A stretch of 64,000 nucleotides of DNA from Chloroflexi bacterium CFX6 (GTDB lineage Bacteria > Chloroflexota > Anaerolineae > Anaerolineales > Villigracilaceae): contig SZPG01000009.1 of assembly GCA_030263595.1 (NCBI GenBank), forward strand, positions 1-64,000. The letters run 5' to 3'. Under the pieces are notes generated by a model. That model worked only from the letters and a program-made list of their open reading frames with translations. It did no database searches and was not told the DNA's origin. Made by a program: the position numbers and the translations under genes. Shown piece by piece: positions 43,380 to 52,749 of this stretch; position 1 is the first letter of the stretch, and every line of letters starts with the position of its first letter.

Positions 43380-46232
43380 ATGACGGAAGGCACTGCACGC
43401 CGCGAAAATCAGCGAACGGAAGACGATCAACGGAAAACCGCGACCCGCATCGCGTTGATCACGTTCGCGTTGACGCTGGTCACGGCGCTTGTAACTTTAT
43501 TCCTCGTTCCGAACGAGGACAAAACCCCAATTGACAACTACATGATGCCGTTGGTTGCCCTGAGCGCGGGGTATGCCTACCTTCTTGCGCGCCGAGGCGA
43601 TCACATCCGCGGAATATTCATCCTGCTGGGCGTCATCGCGCTTGCCTCCGCGTCCTATCCCTTCGTCGCGAACAACGTCGGCTGGCAGACCGCCATCGGC
43701 ATGTTGCTGGTGGTCACCGGCATCGCGAACGGAACACTCCCACCCAACACCGCCGGGCGCGTTTCCGCGGGGGCGTTCGCGCTTGCCATCCTCATCGTGG
43801 CGATCGAACTGTTCGTGGAAGGCGTCACCGACATCCCCGTCACCACCGTTTCGATCATCGTTACCGGCGTGTTGGGCGTCATCTACGCCGGCATCATCCT
43901 GTCGCGCTTCCGCCTGTATTCCCTGCGCACGAAACTCATCACCGCCTTCATCGCCATCAGCATCGTATCGGTGGGCGTCGTGATCTTCGCCGTCAGCCGT
44001 TCCGTCCTGGGACAGTTGACCGTCGAGGCTGGACGGGAATTGACCGGCGTGGCGCGCCTCTCGTCCTCATCCATCACTGTCGAACTGGTCAAACAATTGG
44101 ACCTGTTGCGGGCGGTCGCCTTGAACGACGTCCTGAACGATGAACTGGCGAAAGTCAACGCCGACGCGACAAGCGATCCTGCCCGGCTCGAACAACTGGA
44201 CCGACAGTGGCGCGCGGCGGACCTCGCCGGGAACGACTCCGATCCCCTCGTGCAATCGGTCCTGACTCACCCCATCTCGGCGCAACTGCGCGAACTGAGC
44301 GTCGCCTTTCCCGAACACATCGAGATCTTTGTGACCGACCGTCACGGCGCGCTCGTCGCATCCACAGTCCGCACGCCGACCTACCAGCAAGCCGCAGAGG
44401 CGTGGTGGCGCGCGGCTTACCGGGACGGGCAGGGCGGCGTTTACATCAGCCAGCCGGTGTTCGACGAGAAGCATCAAACCTTGGCATTGCAAATCGCCGT
44501 GCCGATCATGGGAGAAACCGGATCGGGCGAAGTGGCGGGGATACTCCGCGCTACCGTGAACCTGGAAGCATTCGTCGCCGCGTTCGAAGCCGGGCGATTC
44601 GGGGAAACGGGCAGGACTGAAATCTACCTGCCGGATGGGAGCGAACTCGAGATCGAGCGGGAGCCGGGCGGCGAATTCGAATTGCGCCTGGAGGAAGCGC
44701 CTCAGGACTTTACCGCCGCGCTTCAAAGCGGACAGCCCTTCTTGGACACAACCCACGACGGCGTGCCAGTCCTGGCTGGAGTCTCCTCCCTTCAAAGCCC
44801 TGGCGATGCGAACGCGGACGCGGCGCTTCAAAGTTTGGGGTGGCGCGTGGTCGCCATGCAGGATCGCGTCGAAGCGCTCAAGATCGTAACGGACGCGAGG
44901 CGCAACGCGCAACTGGCAGGGCTGGGCATCCTGTTACTGGCTGGGCTGTTGGGCATCGGCGTAGCCCAATTTCTCACCGGTCCCCTCGCCCGCCTCACCC
45001 AGGCGGCGGAAAGGGTCTCCTCCGGCGACCTGCGAACCAGCGCCCCGGTCGAATCGCCCGATGAGATCGGCGTCCTGGCTGAATCGTTCAACCGCATGAC
45101 AAGCCGCCTGAGAGACACATTGGGAGGCTTGGAAAGACGCGTCGCCGAACGCACCGCCGACCTCGAAACCGCGCGCCTGCTCAGCGAACGCCGGGCGTTA
45201 GACCTTCAATCCATCAACGAGATCTCGCGCGTCATCTCCAGCGAACAAAAACTCGATGTGCTGCTGCCGCTCATCACCCGTCTCGTCAGTGAAAAGTTCG
45301 ACTTCTATCACGTCGGCATCTTCATTGTGGACAGTGCGAGGCAGTTCGCCGTCCTGCAAGCCGCGAACAGCCCGGGCGGTCAGCGGATGCTGGCGCGCGG
45401 TCACAAACTGGAGGTGGGAAAGACCGGCCTCGTCGGCTACGTGGCTAGAACGGGAAAAACACGCATCGCCCTCGACGTTGGGTCTGACGCGGTTTTCTTC
45501 AACAATCCCGACCTCCCCGAAACCCGCTCCGAAATGGCTCTCCCGCTCAACCTGCGCGGACAGACCATCGGCGTGCTGGACGTGCAAAGCGTCAAACCGG
45601 GCGCGTTCGCAGAAAGCGACGCCAGCCTCCTCGGCATCCTCGCGGAACAGGTCGCCGTCGCCATCGAAAACGCCCGCCTCTTCAACCAGATGCAACAGGC
45701 GCGTGAAGAAGCCGAAGCGTTGTACGCCCAGATCCAACGGCGGGAGTGGAGCGCCTTTGCCAGCCGCGAGACCCGCATCGGTTATCGCCAGACCGCGACC
45801 GGCGGCAAACGGCTGCTCAAACCGATGGAAACGGACGAGATCCGCCGCGCCCTCGACAGCGGTCAGGTCGTCGTCCTGGAGGGAAGGGAAAACAAATCCC
45901 AGCCGACCATCGTCGTCCCCGTCAAACTGCGCGGACAGACCATCGGCGTCCTCAACATCAAAGCGCCCACAAAAGACCGCAAGTGGAACCAGGACGAGAT
46001 CAACCTGGCGCAAGCCGTCTCGGATCGCCTTGCCCTTGCGCTCGATAACGCCCGCCTCCTGCTGGAGTCGCAGCGACGCGCCGCAAAGGAGGCAAAGATC
46101 GGGGAAGTATCCGCGAAGATCGGCGCGTCCATCAATATGCGTAACGTGCTGCAAACGGCGGTCGAAGAGTTGGGACGCGCCCTTCCCGGATCCGAGGTCC
46201 TGATCCAGTTCGAAAGTTCGGATGGAGCGTGA
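43380..46232 (+). CDS. Large membrane sensor: multi-helix, dCache, HAMP, GAF
   Basis: The 950-residue product repeats the plan of the gene at 38667. About six helices (20-175), a helix near 185-205 and an external Cache-type domain (205-500, with IEIFVTDRHGALVAS and GGVYISQPVFDEK) come first. A return helix, HAMP (SSGDLRTSAPVESPDEIGVLA), a GAF domain (about 615-755), the W...GYRQ segment, a half GAF and the tail ending GSEVLIQFE follow. The ATG at 43380 has GGAG upstream. The two large genes may be old duplicates with diverged external domains. Confidence 0.85.
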   Translation: MTEGTARRENQRTEDDQRKTATRIALITFALTLVTALVTLFLVPNEDKTPIDNYMMPLVALSAGYAYLLARRGDHIRGIFILLGVIALASASYPFVANNVGWQTAIGMLLVVTGIANGTLPPNTAGRVSAGAFALAILIVAIELFVEGVTDIPVTTVSIIVTGVLGVIYAGIILSRFRLYSLRTKLITAFIAISIVSVGVVIFAVSRSVLGQLTVEAGRELTGVARLSSSSITVELVKQLDLLRAVALNDVLNDELAKVNADATSDPARLEQLDRQWRAADLAGNDSDPLVQSVLTHPISAQLRELSVAFPEHIEIFVTDRHGALVASTVRTPTYQQAAEAWWRAAYRDGQGGVYISQPVFDEKHQTLALQIAVPIMGETGSGEVAGILRATVNLEAFVAAFEAGRFGETGRTEIYLPDGSELEIEREPGGEFELRLEEAPQDFTAALQSGQPFLDTTHDGVPVLAGVSSLQSPGDANADAALQSLGWRVVAMQDRVEALKIVTDARRNAQLAGLGILLLAGLLGIGVAQFLTGPLARLTQAAERVSSGDLRTSAPVESPDEIGVLAESFNRMTSRLRDTLGGLERRVAERTADLETARLLSERRALDLQSINEISRVISSEQKLDVLLPLITRLVSEKFDFYHVGIFIVDSARQFAVLQAANSPGGQRMLARGHKLEVGKTGLVGYVARTGKTRIALDVGSDAVFFNNPDLPETRSEMALPLNLRGQTIGVLDVQSVKPGAFAESDASLLGILAEQVAVAIENARLFNQMQQAREEAEALYAQIQRREWSAFASRETRIGYRQTATGGKRLLKPMETDEIRRALDSGQVVVLEGRENKSQPTIVVPVKLRGQTIGVLNIKAPTKDRKWNQDEINLAQAVSDRLALALDNARLLLESQRRAAKEAKIGEVSAKIGASINMRNVLQTAVEELGRALPGSEVLIQFESSDGA

Positions 46233-48760
46233 ATCAAATGACGAGTATACCGGAAACGACAGGCATAAAACGATCACTCGCATCCCTGCGCTCGCTCCCG
46301 ATCCGAAACAGGCTGGTGGCGGGAAGCATCGCCATCGTGTTCCTGGCGATTGCGATCATGGGTGCGTTCGTCTACGTGCGGACCAGGCAGACCAACGACA
46401 ATCTTTTGCAGCGCCTGGAAACAAGCACCCGCGAGGAGGCGGAGAACGTCCTCAACTCCACTGCGGAGCGGCAGGCGGAGACCCTCTCGAATTATTTCGG
46501 ATCGTTGAGGACGAGCGCGCTTTCCCTCAGGGACTACAGCCAGAACCTGCTTGCCGACCAGCCCTCCTTTGGGACGGGCATCTATTGGGACGCGGAAGGT
46601 TCGCTTGCCCGGAACGAGAAGGGCAGTTGGGACAATTCGAATTCCGAGATCGGCTCCGTCTTCATCCCCGCCGCATCCGACCTTTCGACCGCGATGATCT
46701 CCGAACTGAACTCCCTGCGGCACATGGATCTCATCGTTCCATCCATCCTCGAGACCAACCCGGACATCATTGCCGTCTATTTCGGCGGGGCGACCGGCTT
46801 GACCCTGTATTACCCCAACATTGACCTTGCCGCCATCGTCCCTGCGGACTTCGACGTGACCGGGCGTCCCTGGTACGTGAAGGCAAACCCGGATTCGAAC
46901 CCGGACAGGGACGCGGTCTGGTCCGACCCCTACCTGGACGCGGCGTTGAATGGGATTGTCATCACGAACAGCGCCCCGGTCTATGACGCCTCCGGCAGGT
47001 TGTTGGGCGTCGTCGCACAGGACGTCCAACTGACGAAGATATCGGAGAACATCGCGAATATCCGCGTGGGCGAGACCGGCTACGCATTCCTCATTGACCG
47101 CGACAGGCGGTTGATCGCCATGCCCGATTTGGGCTACGCAGACCTGGGAATTGACCCCGAAACGATCCCGCTGGGAAGCGAACTGACGGACGACGCGCTG
47201 GGAAGCGGGGGGACGGACTTCGGCGCCATCCTGCGGGACATGGTTTCCGGCAACGCCGGATTCTCGCAGATCACTGTGAACGGCACGGAACGCTTCATCG
47301 CCTATCGCCCCGTCGAGGGCGTGAACTTCAGCCTCGCGATCCTCGTGCCTTCGCAGGAAATGCTTGCGGACGCGCTGACCGCGGAACAACAACTCGACCG
47401 CGAAAACAGCATCGTCCTGGCGATTAGCGTTTTCGTCGTGCTGGGGATCTTCGCCCTCACGTCCGTCATCACCGTCAACTTCGCAAACAACCTGCTCGCG
47501 CCGCTGGCATCCCTGACGCGCGCAGCGGAAGAGATGGCGAAGGGCGACCTGAACGCCCGCGCGGAGGTAACGGAACAAAACGAGTTTGGCAGGCTCGCAG
47601 CCACCCTGAATTCGATGGCTTCGGAATTGAAGGGGGCGATCGGCACCCTCGAATCGCGGGTTGCCGAACGAACAAAAGAGGCGCAGCAGCGCAGCCTCGA
47701 ACTGGAGAACGCGAACGAACAGATCCGCCGGCGCGCCGCGCAATTCGAGGCGCTCGCCCAGGTCGCCCGTTCCATCACATCCGTCCGTGACCTCCAGCAA
47801 CTTCTTCCGCAGGTGACGACGATGATCAGCGAGAACTATGGTTTCTATCACGTCGGCGTCTTCCTGCTCGACGAAGCGAACGAATACGCGGTGCTTGCCG
47901 CCGCCAACAGCGAAGGCGGACAAAGAATGCTCGCGCGCGGACACCGCCTGCGCGTGGGCGAAGAAGGCATCGTGGGCAACGTCGCCGCGCGCGGCGAACC
48001 CCGCATCGCCCTCGACGTGGGAAAGGACGCCGTGTTCTTCAACAACCCGGACCTGCCGGAAACGCACTCCGAAATGGCTCTGCCTCTCAAAAGCGGAGAC
48101 CGCATCATCGGCGCGCTGGACGTGCAAAGCAGGGAAACCGGCGCGTTCACGAACGAGGACGCGCAAACCCTCAGCCTCCTCGCCGACCAGGTGAGCCTCG
48201 CCATCGAGAACGCGCGGCTCTTCGAAAACTCGAACCGCGCGCTGACGGAATTGCAACTGGTCATGCGCCAGTCCACGCGGGAGGCGTGGAAGCGCCTGCC
48301 CAAACAACAAAGGCTGCTGGGATACCGCTATAACGCCATGGGCGCCTCCCCGCTCAGGGAGCCGGTCAACCTGGCGGAAACGGGCAAGGGCAGGGCAAAA
48401 GCCCGGGTCGCCGAATCAGGTTCCGTCGTGGTCCCGATCGAATTGCGCGGCGAGGTCATCGGCAATCTGGTCGTCCAATCCCCGGGCGGGAGCGGCAAAT
48501 GGAACGAGGATCAATTGGACCTCATCCGGGCGGTTGCCGAACGTGTGGCGCTCTCGGCGGAGAACGCGCGCTTGTTCGAGGAAACGACCCTGCGCGCCGA
48601 ACGCGAGCGGCTCGTCTCCGAGATCACCGGCAAGATCAGGAGTCATACCGACCCGCAAGCCATGATCGAAACAGCCCTCAACGAACTGCGGGACGCGCTG
48701 GGCGCCAGCCGGGTGGAGATCGTCCCGCGCAAGAGCGACGGCAAAGGATCGGAGGCGTAA
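46229..48760 (+). CDS. Membrane dCache-HAMP-GAF sensor
   Basis: The 843-residue product has a helix at 26-48, a double-Cache domain (about 60-385), a return helix (about 395-417) and HAMP with AKGDLNARAEVTEQNEFG. The Cache part includes FDVTGRPWYVKA, VWSDPYLD and GETGYAFLIDRDRRLIAMP. A coiled coil, a GAF domain (520-660), the W...GYRYN segment, a half GAF and the tail ending GASRVEIVP follow. The Cache motifs are the clearest of the series and resemble those of amino-acid chemoreceptors. GTG at 46229 overlaps the previous stop. Directly downstream is the ParA gene. Confidence 0.86.
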   Translation: MNQMTSIPETTGIKRSLASLRSLPIRNRLVAGSIAIVFLAIAIMGAFVYVRTRQTNDNLLQRLETSTREEAENVLNSTAERQAETLSNYFGSLRTSALSLRDYSQNLLADQPSFGTGIYWDAEGSLARNEKGSWDNSNSEIGSVFIPAASDLSTAMISELNSLRHMDLIVPSILETNPDIIAVYFGGATGLTLYYPNIDLAAIVPADFDVTGRPWYVKANPDSNPDRDAVWSDPYLDAALNGIVITNSAPVYDASGRLLGVVAQDVQLTKISENIANIRVGETGYAFLIDRDRRLIAMPDLGYADLGIDPETIPLGSELTDDALGSGGTDFGAILRDMVSGNAGFSQITVNGTERFIAYRPVEGVNFSLAILVPSQEMLADALTAEQQLDRENSIVLAISVFVVLGIFALTSVITVNFANNLLAPLASLTRAAEEMAKGDLNARAEVTEQNEFGRLAATLNSMASELKGAIGTLESRVAERTKEAQQRSLELENANEQIRRRAAQFEALAQVARSITSVRDLQQLLPQVTTMISENYGFYHVGVFLLDEANEYAVLAAANSEGGQRMLARGHRLRVGEEGIVGNVAARGEPRIALDVGKDAVFFNNPDLPETHSEMALPLKSGDRIIGALDVQSRETGAFTNEDAQTLSLLADQVSLAIENARLFENSNRALTELQLVMRQSTREAWKRLPKQQRLLGYRYNAMGASPLREPVNLAETGKGRAKARVAESGSVVVPIELRGEVIGNLVVQSPGGSGKWNEDQLDLIRAVAERVALSAENARLFEETTLRAERERLVSEITGKIRSHTDPQAMIETALNELRDALGASRVEIVPRKSDGKGSEA

Positions 48761-48761
48761 C

Positions 48762-49547
48762 GTGGCATACATTATCGCGATGTCGAATGAAAAAGGCGGC
48801 GTGGCAAAGACCACCTCCACGCTCTCGTTGGGAGCCGCGCTCGCCGAATTGAATTACCGCGTGCTGCTGGTGGACCTCGACCCGCAGGCGAATCTTTCGC
48901 TTGCCCTCGGTCTCGAAGCGGAGGAGGCGAGCGTTTCATCCGCGAATGTATTGATTGAGAACGCCGGGATCAAGACCGCCATCCGCAAATCCGAGGTCCC
49001 GAACCTGGACATCGTTCCCTCCAGTTTTCGCATCGAGAACGCGGAACAGTTCCTGCCCATGCGGACCCATTACCTGACCACGCTTCGCGACGCCCTCGAG
49101 GCTGATTCGCTTCCCTACGACTACATCCTGCTCGATTGCCCTCCCGCCCTCGGGGCGATCACGCTGAACGCGCTCGCCGCGGCGGACCTGCTCATCATCC
49201 CCACGCAGGCGGAATACTTCTCCGCCTATGCGTTGAGGAACATGATGGGCACCATCCGCCGCATCCGGCAGGACGTAAACCCCGGCCTCGCCTACCGCAT
49301 CCTCGTCACGCTGCTCGACCGCCGCAATCGGACGCACCGCAACATCTTCGAGCAATTACAAGCCACGTTCGGGCAGGGCGTGTTTACGACGGTCATCGAG
49401 ATAGACACCAAATTGCGGGAAAGCCCCATCGCCGGAGTGCCGATCACATTTTACAAACCGAACAGCCGCGGCTCGCAACAGTATCGCGTCCTTGCCCAGG
49501 AGTTGATCGAATATGCCAAAGAAGAAGCCAATCGCCAAACGGCTTGA
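48762..49547 (+). CDS. ParA/Soj-type ATPase within the sensor operon
   Basis: The 261-residue product is a ParA-family ATPase. Its deviant Walker A is KGGVAKTTS, Walker A' is LVDLDPQANLS and Walker B is ILLDCPPALG. Family members form ATP-dependent dimers on DNA and position plasmids, chromosomes or protein clusters. No parB or centromere is near. Relatives that sit in chemosensory operons place receptor arrays, so positioning the sensor-kinase assembly is the attractive reading, but it is inference. The gene starts with GTG one base after the last sensor and overlaps the kinase gene by 35 bp. Confidence 0.9.
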   Translation: MAYIIAMSNEKGGVAKTTSTLSLGAALAELNYRVLLVDLDPQANLSLALGLEAEEASVSSANVLIENAGIKTAIRKSEVPNLDIVPSSFRIENAEQFLPMRTHYLTTLRDALEADSLPYDYILLDCPPALGAITLNALAAADLLIIPTQAEYFSAYALRNMMGTIRRIRQDVNPGLAYRILVTLLDRRNRTHRNIFEQLQATFGQGVFTTVIEIDTKLRESPIAGVPITFYKPNSRGSQQYRVLAQELIEYAKEEANRQTA

Positions 49548-52500
49548 CAAACTGTTCGACGATATCAAACACGAGGAACCGAGCGCGACGCCGGCTGCGG
49601 GCGTTCCCAAACGCGCGCCGGAGGAAAGAGCCCGCGCGGTCGAAACGAAAGCCGCTCCCCGACGCGCCCGCGCGCTCGAGCCGACCAAGCCCCTCTCCCA
49701 GACCGAGACCGTCCTGGCTCTGGAATTCCAGATCGCCCCCGACACCTGGGTAACGCTTCAGGCGCTGGACGAAACGAACCAGCGGAACTGGACGGACGAG
49801 GATCAACTGCTCGTGCGGCAGGTCACCGACCAACTCACGCTCGCGCTCGAAAACGCGCGTTTGTTCCAGGAGACCCAACGGTCCGAATCGGAATTGCGCG
49901 CCCTGTTCGCGTCCATGAACGACGTGATCATCGTATACGACAAGGATGGACGATACGTTCGCATTGCGCCGACCAACCCCTCCCTGCTCATACGTCCGCC
50001 CACCGAAATGGTCGGAAAAAACATAAGGGATATCCTTCCGCCCGAACTGCACAAGCAGTTCATGGACGTGATCCGCGAGGCGCTGCGCGGCGACACCATC
50101 GTCAAGACCGAATACCTGCTCAACCTCGAAGGGAACGACATCTGGTTCGACGCGAACGTTTCGAAACTCAGCGACGACCAGGTGTTCTGGGTGGCGCGCG
50201 ACATCACCGACCGAAAGGCGCACGAACTGACGCAAGCCGCCATTACGCAGATCTCCGAGAGCGCCCTCACGTCGAACACGGTCGAGGAACTGTTCCAGAC
50301 CGTCCATGCGGCGATCCAGGAAATATTGCCCGCCCGTAATTTTTACGTGGCGTTCTACGACCGGGCGGCGAACCTGATCACCTTCCCCTATTACGCCGAC
50401 GAGTTCGACACCGATTGGGCGCCGCGCAAATTGGGCAGAGGGTTGACCTCCTACGTCATCCGCTCCGGCAAACGGTTGCGCGCCACGCCGGAGATATTTG
50501 CCGATCTCGAAGCCGCAGGCGAGATCGTCTCGAGCGGAGTCCGCAGCGTGGATTGGCTCGGGGTTCCGCTGAAAAGCGAAGGGGGAGTCCGAGGCGTTAT
50601 GGCGGTGCAGACGTACGATACGACCGCACGCATCACGGAGAGTCACGCCGAGAACTTCGAATTGATCGTCGCGCAAACCGCCGCCGCGCTCGAACGCATG
50701 CAAGCCAGGGAAGCCGTGGAACGGCGCAACACGTATCTCGCCGCATCCGCGGAGATCGGGCGACTCGTCACCTCCACGCTCGACCTGAACACGATCTTCA
50801 CCCGCGCCGTCAACCTGGTCGGCGACAGGCTGGGGTTCTACTTCGCCTCGATCTATCAGATGGACGAGGACGGCTTCCATGCCGTTTTGCGCGAAGGCAC
50901 CGGCGGGGCGGGCGAAGTTATGAAACTCCAAAAACACAGGGTCCTGGTCGGTTCGCAGACCATCGTGGGAAAGGCGGCGGAAAGCGGGGAGACCGTCCTC
51001 GCCAACGACGTAAGACACGAACCGCTTCACCAGCCCAACCCGCTCCTGCTCGATACGCAATCCGAGGTCGCCATTCCCTTGAAGGTGGGCGGCAAGATCC
51101 TGGGCGTGCTGGATATCCAATCCACGCAGGAACACGCCTTCACCCCCGACGTCGTCTCCGTGCTGCAATCGCTCGCGGACCAGATCGCGGTCGCCATCAA
51201 CAACGCCGCGCTCTTCGCCGAATCGCAGGAACTCATCACGAGCCTCAAGGAGGTGGACCAACTCAAGAGTCAGTTCCTGGCGAACATGAGCCACGAACTG
51301 CGGACGCCTTTGAACTCCATCATCGGTTTTTCGCGCGTCATCCTGAAGGGCATTGATGGACCCATCACCGACATGCAGCAGCAGGACCTGACCGCCATCT
51401 ACAATTCGGGTCAACACCTGCTCGGCTTGATCAACGATATCCTCGACCTGGCGCGCATCGAAGCCGGAAAGATGGAACTCAAATTCGAGGAAGTCCACCT
51501 GTCCGAGATGATCCATAGCGTGTTCTCCACCGCCAAGGGACTCGTCAAGGAAAAACCGATCCAACTGATCGAGATGGTTCCGCCGGACATGCCCACCATT
51601 CGCGGCGACACGATGCGCGTCCGCCAGGTGCTGCTCAACCTGATCTCCAATGCGGCGAAGTTCACGGAGGAGGGTTCGATCACCGTCGAGACGCGCGTCC
51701 AAAAAGCGCCCAATGGAAAACTGGAGGCGCTCATCAACGTCACGGACACGGGTCCCGGCATTTCGCTGGAGGGACAGGAGAAACTCTTCAAGGCGTTCTC
51801 GCAGGTGGACGGCTCCGCCACGCGCAAGACCGGCGGTTCGGGTCTGGGTCTTTCCATTTGCGCGAACCTCGTGCAACTGCACGGGGGGCGCATCGGCGTC
51901 ACGAGCGAGGAAGGCAAAGGCTCCACCTTCTGGTTTACGATGCCGCTCTTCCACCAGCCCGTCGAGGAGATTCCCCCCGGCAAGAAGATCGTCCTCGCCA
52001 TTGATGACGACCCGCAGGTCATCAACCTGTACGAGCGTTACCTCAACCCGCAGGGCTATCACGTCGTTCCGCTCACGGAACCCTCGAGGGCAAAGGAACG
52101 GATCAAGGAACTTCGCCCCTTCGCCGTGACGCTCGACATCATGATGCCCAACGTGGACGGATGGACGGTTCTCACCGACGTCAAATCTGATCCCGCCACC
52201 CGGGACACCCCCGTCATCATCTGCTCCATCGTCGAACAGACCGACAAGGGCTTCAACCTCGGCGCGACGGATTACCTCGTCAAACCCATCATCGAGGAGG
52301 ATCTCGTCAACGCGCTGGAACGCCTGAATAAAAACGGGAACATCCACACTGTGATGGTGATTGACGACGATCCCAATGACCTGCGCCTCATCGAAAAGAT
52401 CCTGAAGGAACACGGCAAATACAAGACCGTCCTTGCCGACGGGGGGCGCAAAGGCTGGGAATACATCAACGCCAGTCCGCCCGACGCGATCCTGCTCGAT

Positions 52501-52725
52501 ATCTTCATGCCCGAAATGGACGGCTTTTCGATCCTGGAAAAACTGCGCGAAGACCGCGACCTGAGGGAGATACCCGTCCTGGTGGTCAGCGGCGGCGGTT
52601 TGACCAACGAACAGCAAAAGCAGCTTGCCGAATACGGACAAAGGTTGATCTTCAAGGGCTCCCTCGACGAAAACGACCTGATCGAAAGCATCGAGAACGC
52701 GCTCAAACGCATCGGCGACCAATAA
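49513..52725 (+). CDS. Hybrid histidine kinase with split-GAF N-terminus and two receivers
   Basis: The 1070-residue protein is the only kinase of the run. After a basic, disordered start (1-60) comes the C-terminal part of a GAF domain (67-122, with NWTDEDQLLVRQ and ALENARLF). A PAS domain (125-235) and two full GAF domains (about 250-400 and 425-570) follow. Then come HisKA with H594 in SHELRTPLN and HATPase_c with N-, G1- (DTGPGIS) and G2-type boxes (GGSGLGLS). Two receivers complete it: D875 in TLDIMMP and D996 in LLDIFMPE. No membrane helix is present, so membrane signals must reach it from partner proteins. Confidence 0.93.
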   Translation: MPKKKPIAKRLDKLFDDIKHEEPSATPAAGVPKRAPEERARAVETKAAPRRARALEPTKPLSQTETVLALEFQIAPDTWVTLQALDETNQRNWTDEDQLLVRQVTDQLTLALENARLFQETQRSESELRALFASMNDVIIVYDKDGRYVRIAPTNPSLLIRPPTEMVGKNIRDILPPELHKQFMDVIREALRGDTIVKTEYLLNLEGNDIWFDANVSKLSDDQVFWVARDITDRKAHELTQAAITQISESALTSNTVEELFQTVHAAIQEILPARNFYVAFYDRAANLITFPYYADEFDTDWAPRKLGRGLTSYVIRSGKRLRATPEIFADLEAAGEIVSSGVRSVDWLGVPLKSEGGVRGVMAVQTYDTTARITESHAENFELIVAQTAAALERMQAREAVERRNTYLAASAEIGRLVTSTLDLNTIFTRAVNLVGDRLGFYFASIYQMDEDGFHAVLREGTGGAGEVMKLQKHRVLVGSQTIVGKAAESGETVLANDVRHEPLHQPNPLLLDTQSEVAIPLKVGGKILGVLDIQSTQEHAFTPDVVSVLQSLADQIAVAINNAALFAESQELITSLKEVDQLKSQFLANMSHELRTPLNSIIGFSRVILKGIDGPITDMQQQDLTAIYNSGQHLLGLINDILDLARIEAGKMELKFEEVHLSEMIHSVFSTAKGLVKEKPIQLIEMVPPDMPTIRGDTMRVRQVLLNLISNAAKFTEEGSITVETRVQKAPNGKLEALINVTDTGPGISLEGQEKLFKAFSQVDGSATRKTGGSGLGLSICANLVQLHGGRIGVTSEEGKGSTFWFTMPLFHQPVEEIPPGKKIVLAIDDDPQVINLYERYLNPQGYHVVPLTEPSRAKERIKELRPFAVTLDIMMPNVDGWTVLTDVKSDPATRDTPVIICSIVEQTDKGFNLGATDYLVKPIIEEDLVNALERLNKNGNIHTVMVIDDDPNDLRLIEKILKEHGKYKTVLADGGRKGWEYINASPPDAILLDIFMPEMDGFSILEKLREDRDLREIPVLVVSGGGLTNEQQKQLAEYGQRLIFKGSLDENDLIESIENALKRIGDQ

Positions 52726-52749
52726 CCCAACAAGGAAAAGAATACTTTT

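Noticed and set aside
25667-48760. Phytochrome-like bilin binding by the GAF domains
   Set aside because: No conserved bilin-attachment cysteine or DIP-type motif is visible in the shared GAF block.
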